Assembly (NCBI RefSeq): GCF_021916785.1
Contig: NZ_JAKCFC010000009.1
Coordinates: 124,001 to 188,000, forward strand
Reading direction: 5' to 3'
DNA from: Mycolicibacterium lacusdiani
GTDB lineage: Bacteria; Actinomycetota; Actinomycetes; Mycobacteriales; Mycobacteriaceae
DNA length: 64,000 nt
Under the pieces are notes generated by a model that saw nothing but the letters and a program-made list of their open reading frames with translations, made no database searches and was not told the origin of the DNA. Positions 43,456 to 52,420 of this stretch are shown piece by piece. The number at the start of each line of letters is the position of its first letter. Position 1 is the stretch's first letter. A program made the translations under genes and the position numbers.

Positions 43456-44664
43456 TCAGCGGAACGCGGCGGTGCCGGTGAGCGCCTGCCCGATGACCAG
43501 GGTATGCATCTCACTGGTGCCCTCGTAGGTCAACACCGATTCCAGGTTGTTGGCGTGCCGCATCACCGGGTACTCGCCGGTGATGCCGCTCGCACCCAGG
43601 ATGGTCCGCGCGGTGCGCGCGATCGCGATCGCTTCGCGGACGTTGTTGAGCTTGCCCAGGCTCACCTGCTCGGGGCGGAGTCCGTCGCCGTCCTTGGCCC
43701 GGCCGAGGTGTATGGCCAGCAGGAACGCCTTGCCGTACTCCAGCGTCATGTCGGCCAGTTTCTGCTGCGTGAGCTGGAATCCGCCGATCGGCCGGTCGAA
43801 CTGCATGCGCGACTGCGCATAGCTCAGCGCGGTCTCCAGGCAGTCCCTCGCAGCGCCGACGGAGCCGAAGACGATGCCGAACCTGGCCTCGTTGAGACAG
43901 CTCAGCGGTGCGCGCAGACTGGTGGCCCCCGGCAGGCGGGCGCTCTCGGGCAGCCGCACGTCCTCGAGCACCAGTTCACTGGTGACCGAAGCGCGCAGCG
44001 ACATCTTCGAGGTGATGGTGCGGGCGGTGAAGCCCGGCGTGTCGGTGGGGACGGCGAAGCCCCTGATGCCGTCCTCGGTGCGCGCCCACACGATCGCGAC
44101 GTCGGCGACCGATCCGTTTGTGATCCAGGTCTTCGTGCCGTTGAGCACCCAGTCGTCGCCGGATCGGACTGCGCGGGTGCGCATCCCGGCCGGATCGGAG
44201 CCGAAGTCAGGTTCGGTCAGCCCGAAGCACCCGATCTTGCGGCCCGCCGCCATCTCCGGCAGCCAGTGCTGCTTCTGCTCCTCGCTGCCGAACGCGTGCA
44301 GCGCGAACATGGCCAACGACCCCTGCACGCTGACCAGCGATCGGATGCCGGAGTCGCCTGCCTCGAGTTCGAGGCAGGCCAGGCCGTACGCCACTGCCGA
44401 CGTGCCCGCGCAGCCGTAGCCCCGAAGGTGCATGCCGAGCAGTCCCAGGCTGCCGAGTTCGACGGCCAGTTCGCGGGCAGGCAGTTCACCCTTCTCGTAC
44501 CAGGAGGCGATGTCGGGTGCGATGCGACTCTTGACCAGCGCGCGCACGGTATCCCGGATCTGGCGCTCCTCGTCGTCGAGCAGGCTGTCGACCCGGAGCA
44601 GGACGTCCGGCGTGGTGGGTCCGGCGTTTTGGGAAGGCGTGTGCCGAGAAGGCCTCGTGGACAT
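43456..44664 (-). CDS. Glutaryl-CoA dehydrogenase-like acyl-CoA dehydrogenase
   Basis: 402 residues with the acyl-CoA dehydrogenase fold: FAD-binding FGLTEPDFGSDPAGM, KTWITNGSVADV, and C-terminal TYEGTSEMHTLVIGQALTG containing the catalytic Glu. The segment LGMHLRGYGCAGTSAVAYG and a conserved Arg near the substrate pocket make it closer to glutaryl-CoA dehydrogenase than to fatty-acyl enzymes. In the middle of a three-gene operon after the enamidase-like gene. A C5 dicarboxyl-CoA substrate is inferred. Confidence 0.8.
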   Translation of the reverse strand: MSTRPSRHTPSQNAGPTTPDVLLRVDSLLDDEERQIRDTVRALVKSRIAPDIASWYEKGELPARELAVELGSLGLLGMHLRGYGCAGTSAVAYGLACLELEAGDSGIRSLVSVQGSLAMFALHAFGSEEQKQHWLPEMAAGRKIGCFGLTEPDFGSDPAGMRTRAVRSGDDWVLNGTKTWITNGSVADVAIVWARTEDGIRGFAVPTDTPGFTARTITSKMSLRASVTSELVLEDVRLPESARLPGATSLRAPLSCLNEARFGIVFGSVGAARDCLETALSYAQSRMQFDRPIGGFQLTQQKLADMTLEYGKAFLLAIHLGRAKDGDGLRPEQVSLGKLNNVREAIAIARTARTILGASGITGEYPVMRHANNLESVLTYEGTSEMHTLVIGQALTGTAAFR

Positions 44665-44701
44665 GGGAACTCCTGATCTATCGGGGGCCGGATGGTAGGT
44701 G

Positions 44702-45937
44702 TCAGCAGCAGCCGGAGGCGTGCGCCCCGGCCGGGGTCGGTCGGTTCTGCTCGCGACGTCGTACTGCGCCGCGCCACGTCACCGACCGGCTCGGGGGCGG
44801 TGTCTGCTCGCTGCGAGTGGCGACCAGCGGAACTCCGTCGACCAGCACCGAAGCGATGCCGGGCAGATCGCCGAGGGCGAAGCATTCCAGGGCGTCGGTC
44901 GCCGTCGATCCCGTGATGGGACCGAGCACCAGCAGGTCGGCGGGCATGCCTTCGGCAATCACGCCCGTGCGCAGCCCGTGTGCGCGAGCGGTCTGACCGG
45001 TGGCGGCGGCAACGGCCGACACCGGATCCATGCCGCACACCGAGGCGATGAAGCACACGTTGCGCAGCATGCCGCGCGGGATGACCCCGGTGCCTCCGGG
45101 TGTGTCGGTGCCCAGCGTCAGCCGGTCGAGCCGACCATGCCGGGTCAGCTCGTCGACCACCACCGTGGTGGCCCGGTAGTTGTTCGAACTGCACACCTCG
45201 ACGTACGTATCGGGCAGGCCTGCGATGATCGCCTTGATGTCCGAGTCCGGCGGTGGGATCGGCCCACCCGAGATATGCCCCACCACATCGGGTCTCACTG
45301 CCATGACCACGTCGGCACCGGCCACGCGGCTCGAACCCGATCGCGACACTCCGCCGGAGTGCATCTTGACGGTCATGCGGCGTTCGTGCGCCCACCGAAC
45401 GTAGCGCTGGGCCTCACCGTCGCCGAGTCGGTTCCAGTCGTAGAAGATGAACTTGAGCTGGTCGATCCCCTCGCGGTGCGCACGGTCGAAGTGCTCCTCG
45501 GTCATGCCCGGAACCAGCAGGACGGTGCCTGCATCGACCTTGACTCCCGACGGCCGCATGCGTCCGGTGGTGTGCTTGCTGGTGATCGCAATGCTCAACA
45601 CGAGTTCGGGGGTGAGGGCGTCGAACGCCAGACCGGGGATGTGCAGTTCGCCGGCCGAGACCATCGAGGTGGTGCCGCCATGCAGGTAGTTGTGGATCCA
45701 CCCGACGGCGTTCTGAGCCGGTGTCCACTCACCGAAGGTGGGGTGGACGTGGCCGTCGACCAAGCCCGGCATCACGGTGAGCCCGTTCGCCGACAGGACG
45801 CCGTCGGCGTCGTCGCCACCGGTGCCGATCGCTGCGATCAGACCGTCCTCGATGAGCAGCGTGGTGTCGCGGATCGGCGCCATCGACCGGTCGCCGTGCA
45901 CCAGGAGGCCGATGTCCTCCACGAGCAGCGAACTCAC
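44702..45937 (-). CDS. Enamidase-like amidohydrolase
   Basis: 411 residues of the amidohydrolase superfamily with a full metal site: H63-V-H65, K162, H193, H221 and D278. Its segments (GLVDGHVH, KMHSGGVSRSGSS, GHISGGP, GTGVIPRGMLRN, and a late AGD/ALGDLPGI-VLVDG) recall enamidase of Eubacterium barkeri, which opens 1,4,5,6-tetrahydro-6-oxonicotinate. Where I remember a Glu bridging the two metals there, Lys162 lies here. The Cys/Arg-rich end (GAHASGCC) is odd. First gene of an operon whose operator lies 25 bases upstream; GGAGGAG precedes the GTG. Substrate inferred: a cyclic enamide. Confidence 0.75.
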   Translation of the reverse strand: MSSLLVEDIGLLVHGDRSMAPIRDTTLLIEDGLIAAIGTGGDDADGVLSANGLTVMPGLVDGHVHPTFGEWTPAQNAVGWIHNYLHGGTTSMVSAGELHIPGLAFDALTPELVLSIAITSKHTTGRMRPSGVKVDAGTVLLVPGMTEEHFDRAHREGIDQLKFIFYDWNRLGDGEAQRYVRWAHERRMTVKMHSGGVSRSGSSRVAGADVVMAVRPDVVGHISGGPIPPPDSDIKAIIAGLPDTYVEVCSSNNYRATTVVVDELTRHGRLDRLTLGTDTPGGTGVIPRGMLRNVCFIASVCGMDPVSAVAAATGQTARAHGLRTGVIAEGMPADLLVLGPITGSTATDALECFALGDLPGIASVLVDGVPLVATRSEQTPPPSRSVTWRGAVRRREQNRPTPAGAHASGCC

Positions 45938-45961
45938 CTGACTCCTCCTTGTTTGGATTTT

Positions 45962-45974
45962 GTATACACTATCC
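45962..45974. promoter_or_regulatory. GntR-type operator 1 (amidohydrolase operon)
   Basis: GTATACACTATCC, an inverted repeat of the form GnATA-N3-TATnC when read on the minus strand (GGATA-GTG-TATAC). It is 25 bases upstream of the amidohydrolase GTG and overlaps the stop of the FUSC gene. It lies inside a larger palindrome GGAT-N2-TGTATACA-N2-ATCC (45955-45974). Confidence 0.7.
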
Positions 45975-47021
45975 GAATTCGCGTTCTCGCGGAAGCCGGT
46001 CTCGAGAGGTGCACCGTCCCAGCAGCAATGGCCCGAACACCACCGCGACCACGATCGCGGCGCCCGCCAAATTCATGAGCAGGCGCACGCCGCCCTCGTA
46101 CCAGGGGAACAGCGCCGGATACTCGCTGATGACCAGTAGGACGGGCGGTCCCGTCACCGCCCACCACGTGTAGTTCACCGGCCGCAGTGCCATCGCCAGC
46201 GTGAACAGCACCACCGTCGCGGCGGCGATCACGACGAAACCGGGACGCGCGCCCAGCAGGACCGCGGCGATCAGCGCACCCACGGCGTTGCCCGAAAGCC
46301 GCTGCGCCAGCCGCATTCCGGTGTCCGCCGCGGTGGGTTGCACGGTCAGCAGCACGCTGGTCACCAGCCAGTGACCCCCCACCAGATCGTCGGGTAGCAG
46401 ACCCGCGAGCAGGGCGGCGACTGCGACCGCGACGCCAACCCGGACGGCGTGCCCGCCCGTGTCCCTCGGAACCGCCTGGCCCGGCGTTGCCGCGCCTGCC
46501 TGCTCCGAGCCAGCAGCGGACCGCACTACCCGGGAGCCCACGAACCACACCGTCCAGGCCACCACGACCAGCGCGGCCCCGGCTGCGTAGGACAGCAGCG
46601 CGGCGACCGGGACCCGTTGCGCCCCGGCGCCGTGCGACACGTCCACGGCGACCAGCACGACCGCCAGCCCTGCCGTCGGTCCGACCCTGCTCGCGAACGC
46701 GCCGACGACCGCGGCCGTCACGGTCGCCACGCCGAGGGCGACCGGGTGGTCGACGGCGAGCACGGCGGCTCCGGCGCCGAGGAGCACCGCCACGGACCTG
46801 ATGGCCATGACGGCGACCGCCTGCCGCCACGCCTGCGGGAGCGACGGCACGGCGGTCAGCACGAAGCCCAGTGCCACCGCCGATCCGGTCTCCCCGCGCT
46901 CCAGTGCGGCGGCCACCGCGAGGATCGCCCCGAGGGCCAGCGCGAGGCATGCTGCCATCCCCCACCTGCTGCGACCGACGGGGCGCAGCAGTTCCCGAAC
47001 CCGCCGGCGTGGTGACGACAC
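45969..47021 (-). CDS. FUSC-like aromatic-acid exporter-type membrane protein
   Basis: About 350 residues with two blocks of hydrophobic spans separated by a soluble stretch, and a late GGHWLVTSVLLTVQPTA segment typical of FUSC/YccS-type proteins, some of which export aromatic acids. GTG at 47021 avoids overlap with the Fe-S subunit gene; longer starts at 47048 and 47078 are possible. Last gene of the transporter-hydroxylase operon. It may move the pathway substrate or a product across the membrane. Confidence 0.65.
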   Translation of the reverse strand: MSSPRRRVRELLRPVGRSRWGMAACLALALGAILAVAAALERGETGSAVALGFVLTAVPSLPQAWRQAVAVMAIRSVAVLLGAGAAVLAVDHPVALGVATVTAAVVGAFASRVGPTAGLAVVLVAVDVSHGAGAQRVPVAALLSYAAGAALVVVAWTVWFVGSRVVRSAAGSEQAGAATPGQAVPRDTGGHAVRVGVAVAVAALLAGLLPDDLVGGHWLVTSVLLTVQPTAADTGMRLAQRLSGNAVGALIAAVLLGARPGFVVIAAATVVLFTLAMALRPVNYTWWAVTGPPVLLVISEYPALFPWYEGGVRLLMNLAGAAIVVAVVFGPLLLGRCTSRDRLPREREFG

Positions 47022-47037
47022 GGCGGACCCACCGTCG

Positions 47038-47556
47038 TCAATCGGCACTGTCCCCGCTGTCCGGGGGCGCCGCGGCATCGAGGACCGCCGCCACGATGCC
47101 CTGATACCCGGTGCACCGGCAGATGTTGCCCGACAACGCCTCTCGCACCGAGTCGGCGGTGAGCGGCTTCTCGGCGTCGGGGTCGCGAAGCAACTCCACT
47201 GCGCTGACCAGGAAGCCAGGGGTGCAAAACCCGCACTGCAGGCCGCCGCGCTCGGAGAACGCCTTGCGCAGCCGGGCCGACTCCTCGAACTGGTCGAGTC
47301 CCTCGACGGTGTCGACGCGCATCCCGTCGACCTGGACGGCCAGCGTCAGGCAGGCCCGTGCGGACCGTCCGTCGACGAACACCGTGCACGCTCCGCACAC
47401 ACCGTGCTCACAACCGAGATGCGTTCCGGTGAGGCCGAGATCGTCGCGCAGGAAGTCGGCGAGGACGCGTCGCGGCGGCACCGACCGGGATACCGACCTG
47501 CCGTTGACCGTCACCGTGATCGTCACGTGCGCCTGGGTTCCGGTTTCAGCGGACAA
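47038..47556 (-). CDS. Molybdenum hydroxylase [2Fe-2S] subunit
   Basis: 172 residues with both cluster motifs of the xanthine oxidase family small subunit: CEHGVCGAC (plant-type) and CGFC...CRCTGYQG (helical domain). It passes electrons from the molybdenum subunit to FAD. A TTG start at 47556 with GGAGGGG upstream is preferred; a GTG at 47586 would add ten residues and a 41-base overlap with the FAD subunit. Confidence 0.92.
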   Translation of the reverse strand: MSAETGTQAHVTITVTVNGRSVSRSVPPRRVLADFLRDDLGLTGTHLGCEHGVCGACTVFVDGRSARACLTLAVQVDGMRVDTVEGLDQFEESARLRKAFSERGGLQCGFCTPGFLVSAVELLRDPDAEKPLTADSVREALSGNICRCTGYQGIVAAVLDAAAPPDSGDSAD

Positions 47557-48427
47557 GGTGGGACTCCCCTCCAACGGCGGTGGCACGCCGAGTCGCCTCG
47601 GCCATCGACTCGGCCAGTGCGGTCGCGCACAGCCGGCGGGCGTAGTCGGCGTCGTCGGCGGCCGGTTCGACGTCCCGGGTCCAGGCCCGGGCGAGGTCCT
47701 CGAAGAGCCGATCGTCGGGGATCATGCCCACCGCGTCGTCGCCGACGAACCGCAGCGGTCGGTCCGCGACGCTCAGAGCGGCCGCCCGCAGCGCCGCGAT
47801 GCGTCCGTCGGGCCGCAGCGTGATCACGCACCCCGCGCCCGCCAACCCGTAGTCGCCGTGCTGATGGGCGTACTCGACGAAGCCCCAGCCCTGGTCCGGC
47901 CGGATCGCGGGCACGGAGATCCAGGTGACCATCTCGTCGGGTTCCAGCGCGTTGGTGTAGAACGACACGAACATCTCGTCGGCAGGCACCTCGCGCCTGC
48001 CCCTGGCCAGGGAATCGACGTAGAACGTCGCGCCGAGTACCAGTGTCGCCAAAGGCATCTCGGCGGCGGGGTCGGCATGGGCGATGGAGCCGCCGATGGT
48101 GCCGCGGTTGCGGATGCCGACGTGACCGATGTAGCGCGCCGCGTCGGACAGCAGCGGTGCGCGCGCGGCAATCAACGGGTCGACCTCCACCGTGCGGTGG
48201 GTCACCAGCGCGCCGAGGATCAGATCGTCGGTGTCGTCGAAGATGCGGCTCAACTCGGTGAGCCTGCCGACGTCGATGATCGCCGAGGGCCGCGCGAGCC
48301 GCAGATTCATCAGCGTCAACAGGGACTGCCCGCCCGCGAGCAGTTTCGCGTCGGGGTCCTCGGCCAGCAGGCGCAGTGCATCGGCGACGGATTTGGGCCT
48401 GTGATAGACGAATTCGGCGGGCTTCAC
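47546..48427 (-). CDS. Molybdenum hydroxylase FAD subunit
   Basis: 293 residues, CoxM-type: LAGGQSLLTLMNLRLARP and TIGGSIAHADPAAEMP bind FAD, with a C-terminal CO_deh_flav_C-like domain. GTG start at 48427 gives a GTGA overlap with the large-subunit stop. Confidence 0.93.
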   Translation of the reverse strand: MKPAEFVYHRPKSVADALRLLAEDPDAKLLAGGQSLLTLMNLRLARPSAIIDVGRLTELSRIFDDTDDLILGALVTHRTVEVDPLIAARAPLLSDAARYIGHVGIRNRGTIGGSIAHADPAAEMPLATLVLGATFYVDSLARGRREVPADEMFVSFYTNALEPDEMVTWISVPAIRPDQGWGFVEYAHQHGDYGLAGAGCVITLRPDGRIAALRAAALSVADRPLRFVGDDAVGMIPDDRLFEDLARAWTRDVEPAADDADYARRLCATALAESMAEATRRATAVGGESHLVR

Positions 48428-50769
48428 GCAGGAGCCCCCGTCATCGCCCGGCACAGGTCGCCGCTGTGGATCGGCGTCGTCGCCACGTGGAGGCCACGTC
48501 CCACCGCGTCGTCCACGGCGCTTGCGATCGCCGAGTACACCGCGATGGTGCCGCTCTCCCCCGCGCCGCGGACGCCGATCGGATTGGCCGGGGTGTCGAC
48601 GTGGAGGTGGTTGACGACGACGTTCGGCACGTCGGTGGTCAGCGGCAGGTGGTAGGCGGCGAAGGTCGTGGACGTCGGTTCACCGGTCGGCGAGTAGCGC
48701 CACGCCTCGAACAGCGCGCCGCCGATGCCCTGGGCGACGCCGCCGACGATCTGGCCCTCGACGATGCGCGGGTTGATCTCGCGGCCGCCCTCGTGAGACA
48801 CCGCGTAGCGCAACACCTTCACGATGCCGGTGCGGCGGTGCACGCCGAGGATGACCGCGTGGACCCCCATCGTCCACGTCACAGTCGGGACGCGGAACAC
48901 GGTGCTGACGTCGAGCGCGGGTCCGCCTTCATCGGCGCCGCCCACGCACAGCGCGGCGGCCAGGTCGGCCCAGTCCACCGTCCGGGCGCCCGCGTGGAAA
49001 CGTCCGGCGGCGTAGTCGACGACGTCCGCCTCGGTGTCGAGGCCCAGGAGTGCGGCGGCGCGGCGCGAGGCCATGTCGATCAGTTCGCCTGCGGCCTGGT
49101 GCACCGCGGAGCCTGCCAGGATGGCCGACCTGCTGGCGAACGTGCCGACGCCGTCGGGCAGCCGTTCGGTGTCGGCGGGCCGGTAACGCACCTGCCCCAG
49201 CGGCACGCCGAGGGCATCGGCGGCCACCTGCGCGAAGACGGTCTCGTGCCCCTGGCCCGCGGACGCCGCGCCCGCCGTAACCTCGAACCGGCCGTCGGAG
49301 CGCAGCCGCATCCGGGCGGTCTCGTGCGGGCCCCGGCCCGTCGCCTCCAGGTACGACGAGAGCCCGTACCCGATGCGGTGGTCGGGATGTTCGGCAGCGC
49401 AGCGCTCGACCTCGGTGGCCGGTAGCGCCCGAACCGCCGACTCGAGGCACGCGAGGTAGTCGCCGCCGTCGAACGCGATCGGCACGCCGTCGCGATATGG
49501 GATCGGCCGCGCGTAGGGCATGTCGTCCGCGGTGAGGAGGTTGCGTCGCCGGATCTCCGCGACCGACAGCCCCAGCGCCGCGGCGGCCGCATCGAGGCTG
49601 CGCTCGAGTGCGAAGGTGGCCTCGGGCCGGCCGGCGCCCCGGTACTGCGCGACGAGGGTCTTGTTGGTCATGGCAGCGCGGCCGCTGACGTGCACGGCGG
49701 GGATCCGGTACGGACCCATGAGGTGGATGGCGGTGTTGGCGACGATGCCGGACACCCACAGGCTGCCTGCGCCGATGTCGACGACGAAGTCGTCCTCCCA
49801 GGCCAGGATCCGGCCGTCGGCGTCGACGGCGAGCCGGGCCCGGTGCAGCTGGTCGCGCGCCTGGGCGCTCGCGACGAGGTGTTCCTGGCGGTCCTCGGTC
49901 CAGATGAGCCTGCGGGCGGTGTGGCGTGCAAGCACGGCGAGCACCACTTCCTCGCCGTAGACGTTGGCCTTCGTGCCGAACCCGCCACCGACGTCGGGTA
50001 CGGAGACCTTGACGTCCTCGCGCGTCCAGCCCGTGACCGCGCAGATCGCGTTGCGCACCATGTGCGGTACCTGGGTCGACGTCGTGACGTCGACCCGCTG
50101 CCGCGCCGGGTCGTAATCGGCAAGCACACCGCGGCATTCGAGTGGGACGGCGCCGTGCCGCTCCATCCGGTAGGTCCCCTCCACCACCTGGTGCGCGGCC
50201 GCGAAGGCGGCCTCGGGGTCGCCGAATGCGTACTCCAGACTGGCGGCCTCGTTGTCGTCGAGGTGATCGAAGAGCACGGGACTGGTCGGCTGCAGGGCCT
50301 CTTCGGCGTCCACGACCGGGGGCAGCGGCCGGTACGACACCTCGACGTGCTCGGCGGCGTCCTCGGCCAGGTACCGGTCGTCCGCGATGACGACGGCGAT
50401 CGGCTGACCCACGTAATACACGGTGTCGCAGGCCAGGATTGGCAGGCGCTGCTCGGCGAGCGTCAGCGACGTGGCGGCGGTGAAGTCGGGGTCCGGGATG
50501 GTCAGCGCCGGGATCGGGGTGTCGGTGAGCCCGAGGTCGGCGGCGAGGAACACGCCGTGCACGCCCGGCGATGCCTGCGCTGCCGTCGTGTCGACGCGAT
50601 CGATCGTGGCGTGGGCCTGGGTGGAGCGGACGAACACGACGTGTGCGGCGCCTGCCGAGTGGTCGGCGAGGAACCGTCCGTTCCCGCCGAGCATCCGGTC
50701 GTCCTCCCGGCGCCGCACCGAGGTGCCGACCCATCCGCGGGCGGCACCCGGCTCGGGCGATGGGGACAT
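48424..50769 (-). CDS. Molybdenum hydroxylase large (Mo-binding) subunit
   Basis: 781 residues of the xanthine dehydrogenase/CoxL family. Molybdopterin-contact motifs include VGGGFGTKANVYGEE, QYRGAGRPE and RGAGESGT with the catalytic Glu. The loop reads YRGAGR, not the AYxCSFR of true CO dehydrogenase, so it hydroxylates an organic substrate, most likely a carbon beside a ring nitrogen. Start ATG 50769 (MSPSPEPG). Operon context with importer and enamidase-like enzyme suggests the first attack on an imported N-heterocycle. Confidence 0.9.
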   Translation of the reverse strand: MSPSPEPGAARGWVGTSVRRREDDRMLGGNGRFLADHSAGAAHVVFVRSTQAHATIDRVDTTAAQASPGVHGVFLAADLGLTDTPIPALTIPDPDFTAATSLTLAEQRLPILACDTVYYVGQPIAVVIADDRYLAEDAAEHVEVSYRPLPPVVDAEEALQPTSPVLFDHLDDNEAASLEYAFGDPEAAFAAAHQVVEGTYRMERHGAVPLECRGVLADYDPARQRVDVTTSTQVPHMVRNAICAVTGWTREDVKVSVPDVGGGFGTKANVYGEEVVLAVLARHTARRLIWTEDRQEHLVASAQARDQLHRARLAVDADGRILAWEDDFVVDIGAGSLWVSGIVANTAIHLMGPYRIPAVHVSGRAAMTNKTLVAQYRGAGRPEATFALERSLDAAAAALGLSVAEIRRRNLLTADDMPYARPIPYRDGVPIAFDGGDYLACLESAVRALPATEVERCAAEHPDHRIGYGLSSYLEATGRGPHETARMRLRSDGRFEVTAGAASAGQGHETVFAQVAADALGVPLGQVRYRPADTERLPDGVGTFASRSAILAGSAVHQAAGELIDMASRRAAALLGLDTEADVVDYAAGRFHAGARTVDWADLAAALCVGGADEGGPALDVSTVFRVPTVTWTMGVHAVILGVHRRTGIVKVLRYAVSHEGGREINPRIVEGQIVGGVAQGIGGALFEAWRYSPTGEPTSTTFAAYHLPLTTDVPNVVVNHLHVDTPANPIGVRGAGESGTIAVYSAIASAVDDAVGRGLHVATTPIHSGDLCRAMTGAPA

Positions 50770-51572
50770 CAATGGAGCCGTTTCTCCCACTGCCACAGCG
50801 CAATCGAGATCCCGAAGGAGATGGTGATCAGCAGCATGATGGTGGCCACCATCGACGGGTAGTCGCCGTGACTGTAGGCCTGCAGGACGACGCGGCCCAG
50901 ACCGCGTCGGGTGGCGAAGAACTCCGAGAGCACCACGCCGACGACCGCGAGGCTGACGGCCAGCCGCACACCGGTCAGCATCGGCCTGCGGATGGCGGGG
51001 AAGATGATGTGCACCAACGTCTGCCACGCGTTGGCCTGCACCGAGCGGGCGAGTTTCCAGTACACCTTGGGGATCTCCTGCACCCCGGTGGAGACGTTGA
51101 CGAGCACGGGGAACAGTGCGAAGAGCACACCCATGACGACCTTGGAGCCGGACAGGCTGAAGATCGGCAGGAGTACCGGGTAGAGCACGATCTTCGGGAT
51201 GCCGTTGAGCATGATGATCAGCGGCTCGAAGATGGTCCGCAACCGGCGGGACAGGCCGAGCGCCAAACCGGTTGCGCCACCGACGGCCGTGCCGATGACG
51301 AAGGCCATCAGCACCGATTGCGCCGTCACCCTCAGATCGAACAGGTACGCCGGATCGGACAGGTTCTCGACGAGCACGGTGAGGGTTTGCAGCGGCGACG
51401 GGATCACGAACGTCAGGCCGGACATCACCTCCCAGGCGACGAGGACCAGAACCGCCAATGCGGACGCGCCGAAGAGCTGGCTGCCGAGCACCCGGCGCAG
51501 GGTGAGGCGCCGAGGGGCCGGTGCCGCGGTGGTCTCCGGGGTATGTGGCGTCTGCGGAAGTGTCGCGGTCAC
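50769..51572 (-). CDS. NitT/TauT-type ABC transporter permease A
   Basis: 267 residues with about six spans and the permease loop EIPKVYWKLARSVQANAWQTLVHIIFPA read in part (SVQANAWQTLVHI). Stop overlaps the hydroxylase start by one base; GTG start overlaps the partner permease by four. Confidence 0.88.
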   Translation of the reverse strand: MTATLPQTPHTPETTAAPAPRRLTLRRVLGSQLFGASALAVLVLVAWEVMSGLTFVIPSPLQTLTVLVENLSDPAYLFDLRVTAQSVLMAFVIGTAVGGATGLALGLSRRLRTIFEPLIIMLNGIPKIVLYPVLLPIFSLSGSKVVMGVLFALFPVLVNVSTGVQEIPKVYWKLARSVQANAWQTLVHIIFPAIRRPMLTGVRLAVSLAVVGVVLSEFFATRRGLGRVVLQAYSHGDYPSMVATIMLLITISFGISIALWQWEKRLH

Positions 51573-52420
51573 GAGTTCCTCCCTCGCAGCAGGAGCCGTT
51601 CGACGGCTGCCAGGACGAGCGTCAGCAGGCACGACAGCAGCAGGACCACCACGATGTAGGCGAACATCTGGGTGTTGTCGAAGATCTCGTACAGGTACCG
51701 GATCCGGTAGCCCAGACCGGCCTGGGCCGTGGTGAACTCCATCGCGATCGTGCCGATCAGCGCGTAGACCACGGCCAGGCGCAACCCGGCGACGATGTAC
51801 GGTCCCGCGGCCGGGATCGCGATGGCGAACAGGGTCTGCCGGGGTGACGCACGCAGCGAGCGCGCGAGTTTCAGGTACACCGGCGGCATCTGGTTCAGCC
51901 CGACCGCGGTGTTCAGTGCCATCGGGATCGCGGCCATGATCGTCGCCAGGATGATGACGGACATCGCGTTGATGCCGACCAGCACGATCATCACCGGGTA
52001 GAACAGCACGAGCGGCACGGCGTAGAACGACACCAGGTAGGGCTCGAACACCCGGCCCAGCAGTGGCACCTTCCAGAACAGCAGGCCCGCAACGAAACCG
52101 AGGAAGCACCCGAACAGGATCGACAGCGACACCTCGACGCCGGTGCGCTGTGCGTCGAGCCAGAACTGCGGCTCGGTGAGCAGGCGGCCGAGGGCTTCGA
52201 AGATCACCGACGGTGCGGGCAGCACGGCGTCAGTCCACCAGCCTGCGCGGGAGCCGATCTCGGCCAGGGCGGTGAACAGCAGCACCAGCCCGATGGTGGA
52301 GCCCATGCCGACCGCCAGGTCGCCGAACCTGCGCTTGCGCGGCGTCGGCTCGGGCGTCGCGGCCTGCGGGGGCGTGGTCTGCATGGGTGGATCGTCGGTG
52401 GCGGTGATGGACGCGGTCAC
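51569..52420 (-). CDS. NitT/TauT-type ABC transporter permease B
   Basis: 283 residues, homologous to permease A (LARSLRASPRQTLFAIAIPA loop). The two different permeases form the channel. GTG 52420 overlaps the ATPase stop; an ATG at MQTTPPQ (about 12 codons later) is an alternative. Confidence 0.88.
   Translation of the reverse strand: MTASITATDDPPMQTTPPQAATPEPTPRKRRFGDLAVGMGSTIGLVLLFTALAEIGSRAGWWTDAVLPAPSVIFEALGRLLTEPQFWLDAQRTGVEVSLSILFGCFLGFVAGLLFWKVPLLGRVFEPYLVSFYAVPLVLFYPVMIVLVGINAMSVIILATIMAAIPMALNTAVGLNQMPPVYLKLARSLRASPRQTLFAIAIPAAGPYIVAGLRLAVVYALIGTIAMEFTTAQAGLGYRIRYLYEIFDNTQMFAYIVVVLLLSCLLTLVLAAVERLLLRGRNS

Noticed and set aside
47038..50769. Aerobic CO dehydrogenase (coxSML)
   Set aside because: The subunit types match, but the active-site loop is YRGAGR instead of AYxCSFR, and the neighbours are a catabolic pathway, so a different hydroxylase is more likely.
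49690..50862. Plus-strand open frame of 390 codons opposite the hydroxylase large subunit
   Set aside because: No recognisable domain, and the minus-strand gene accounts for the codon pattern.
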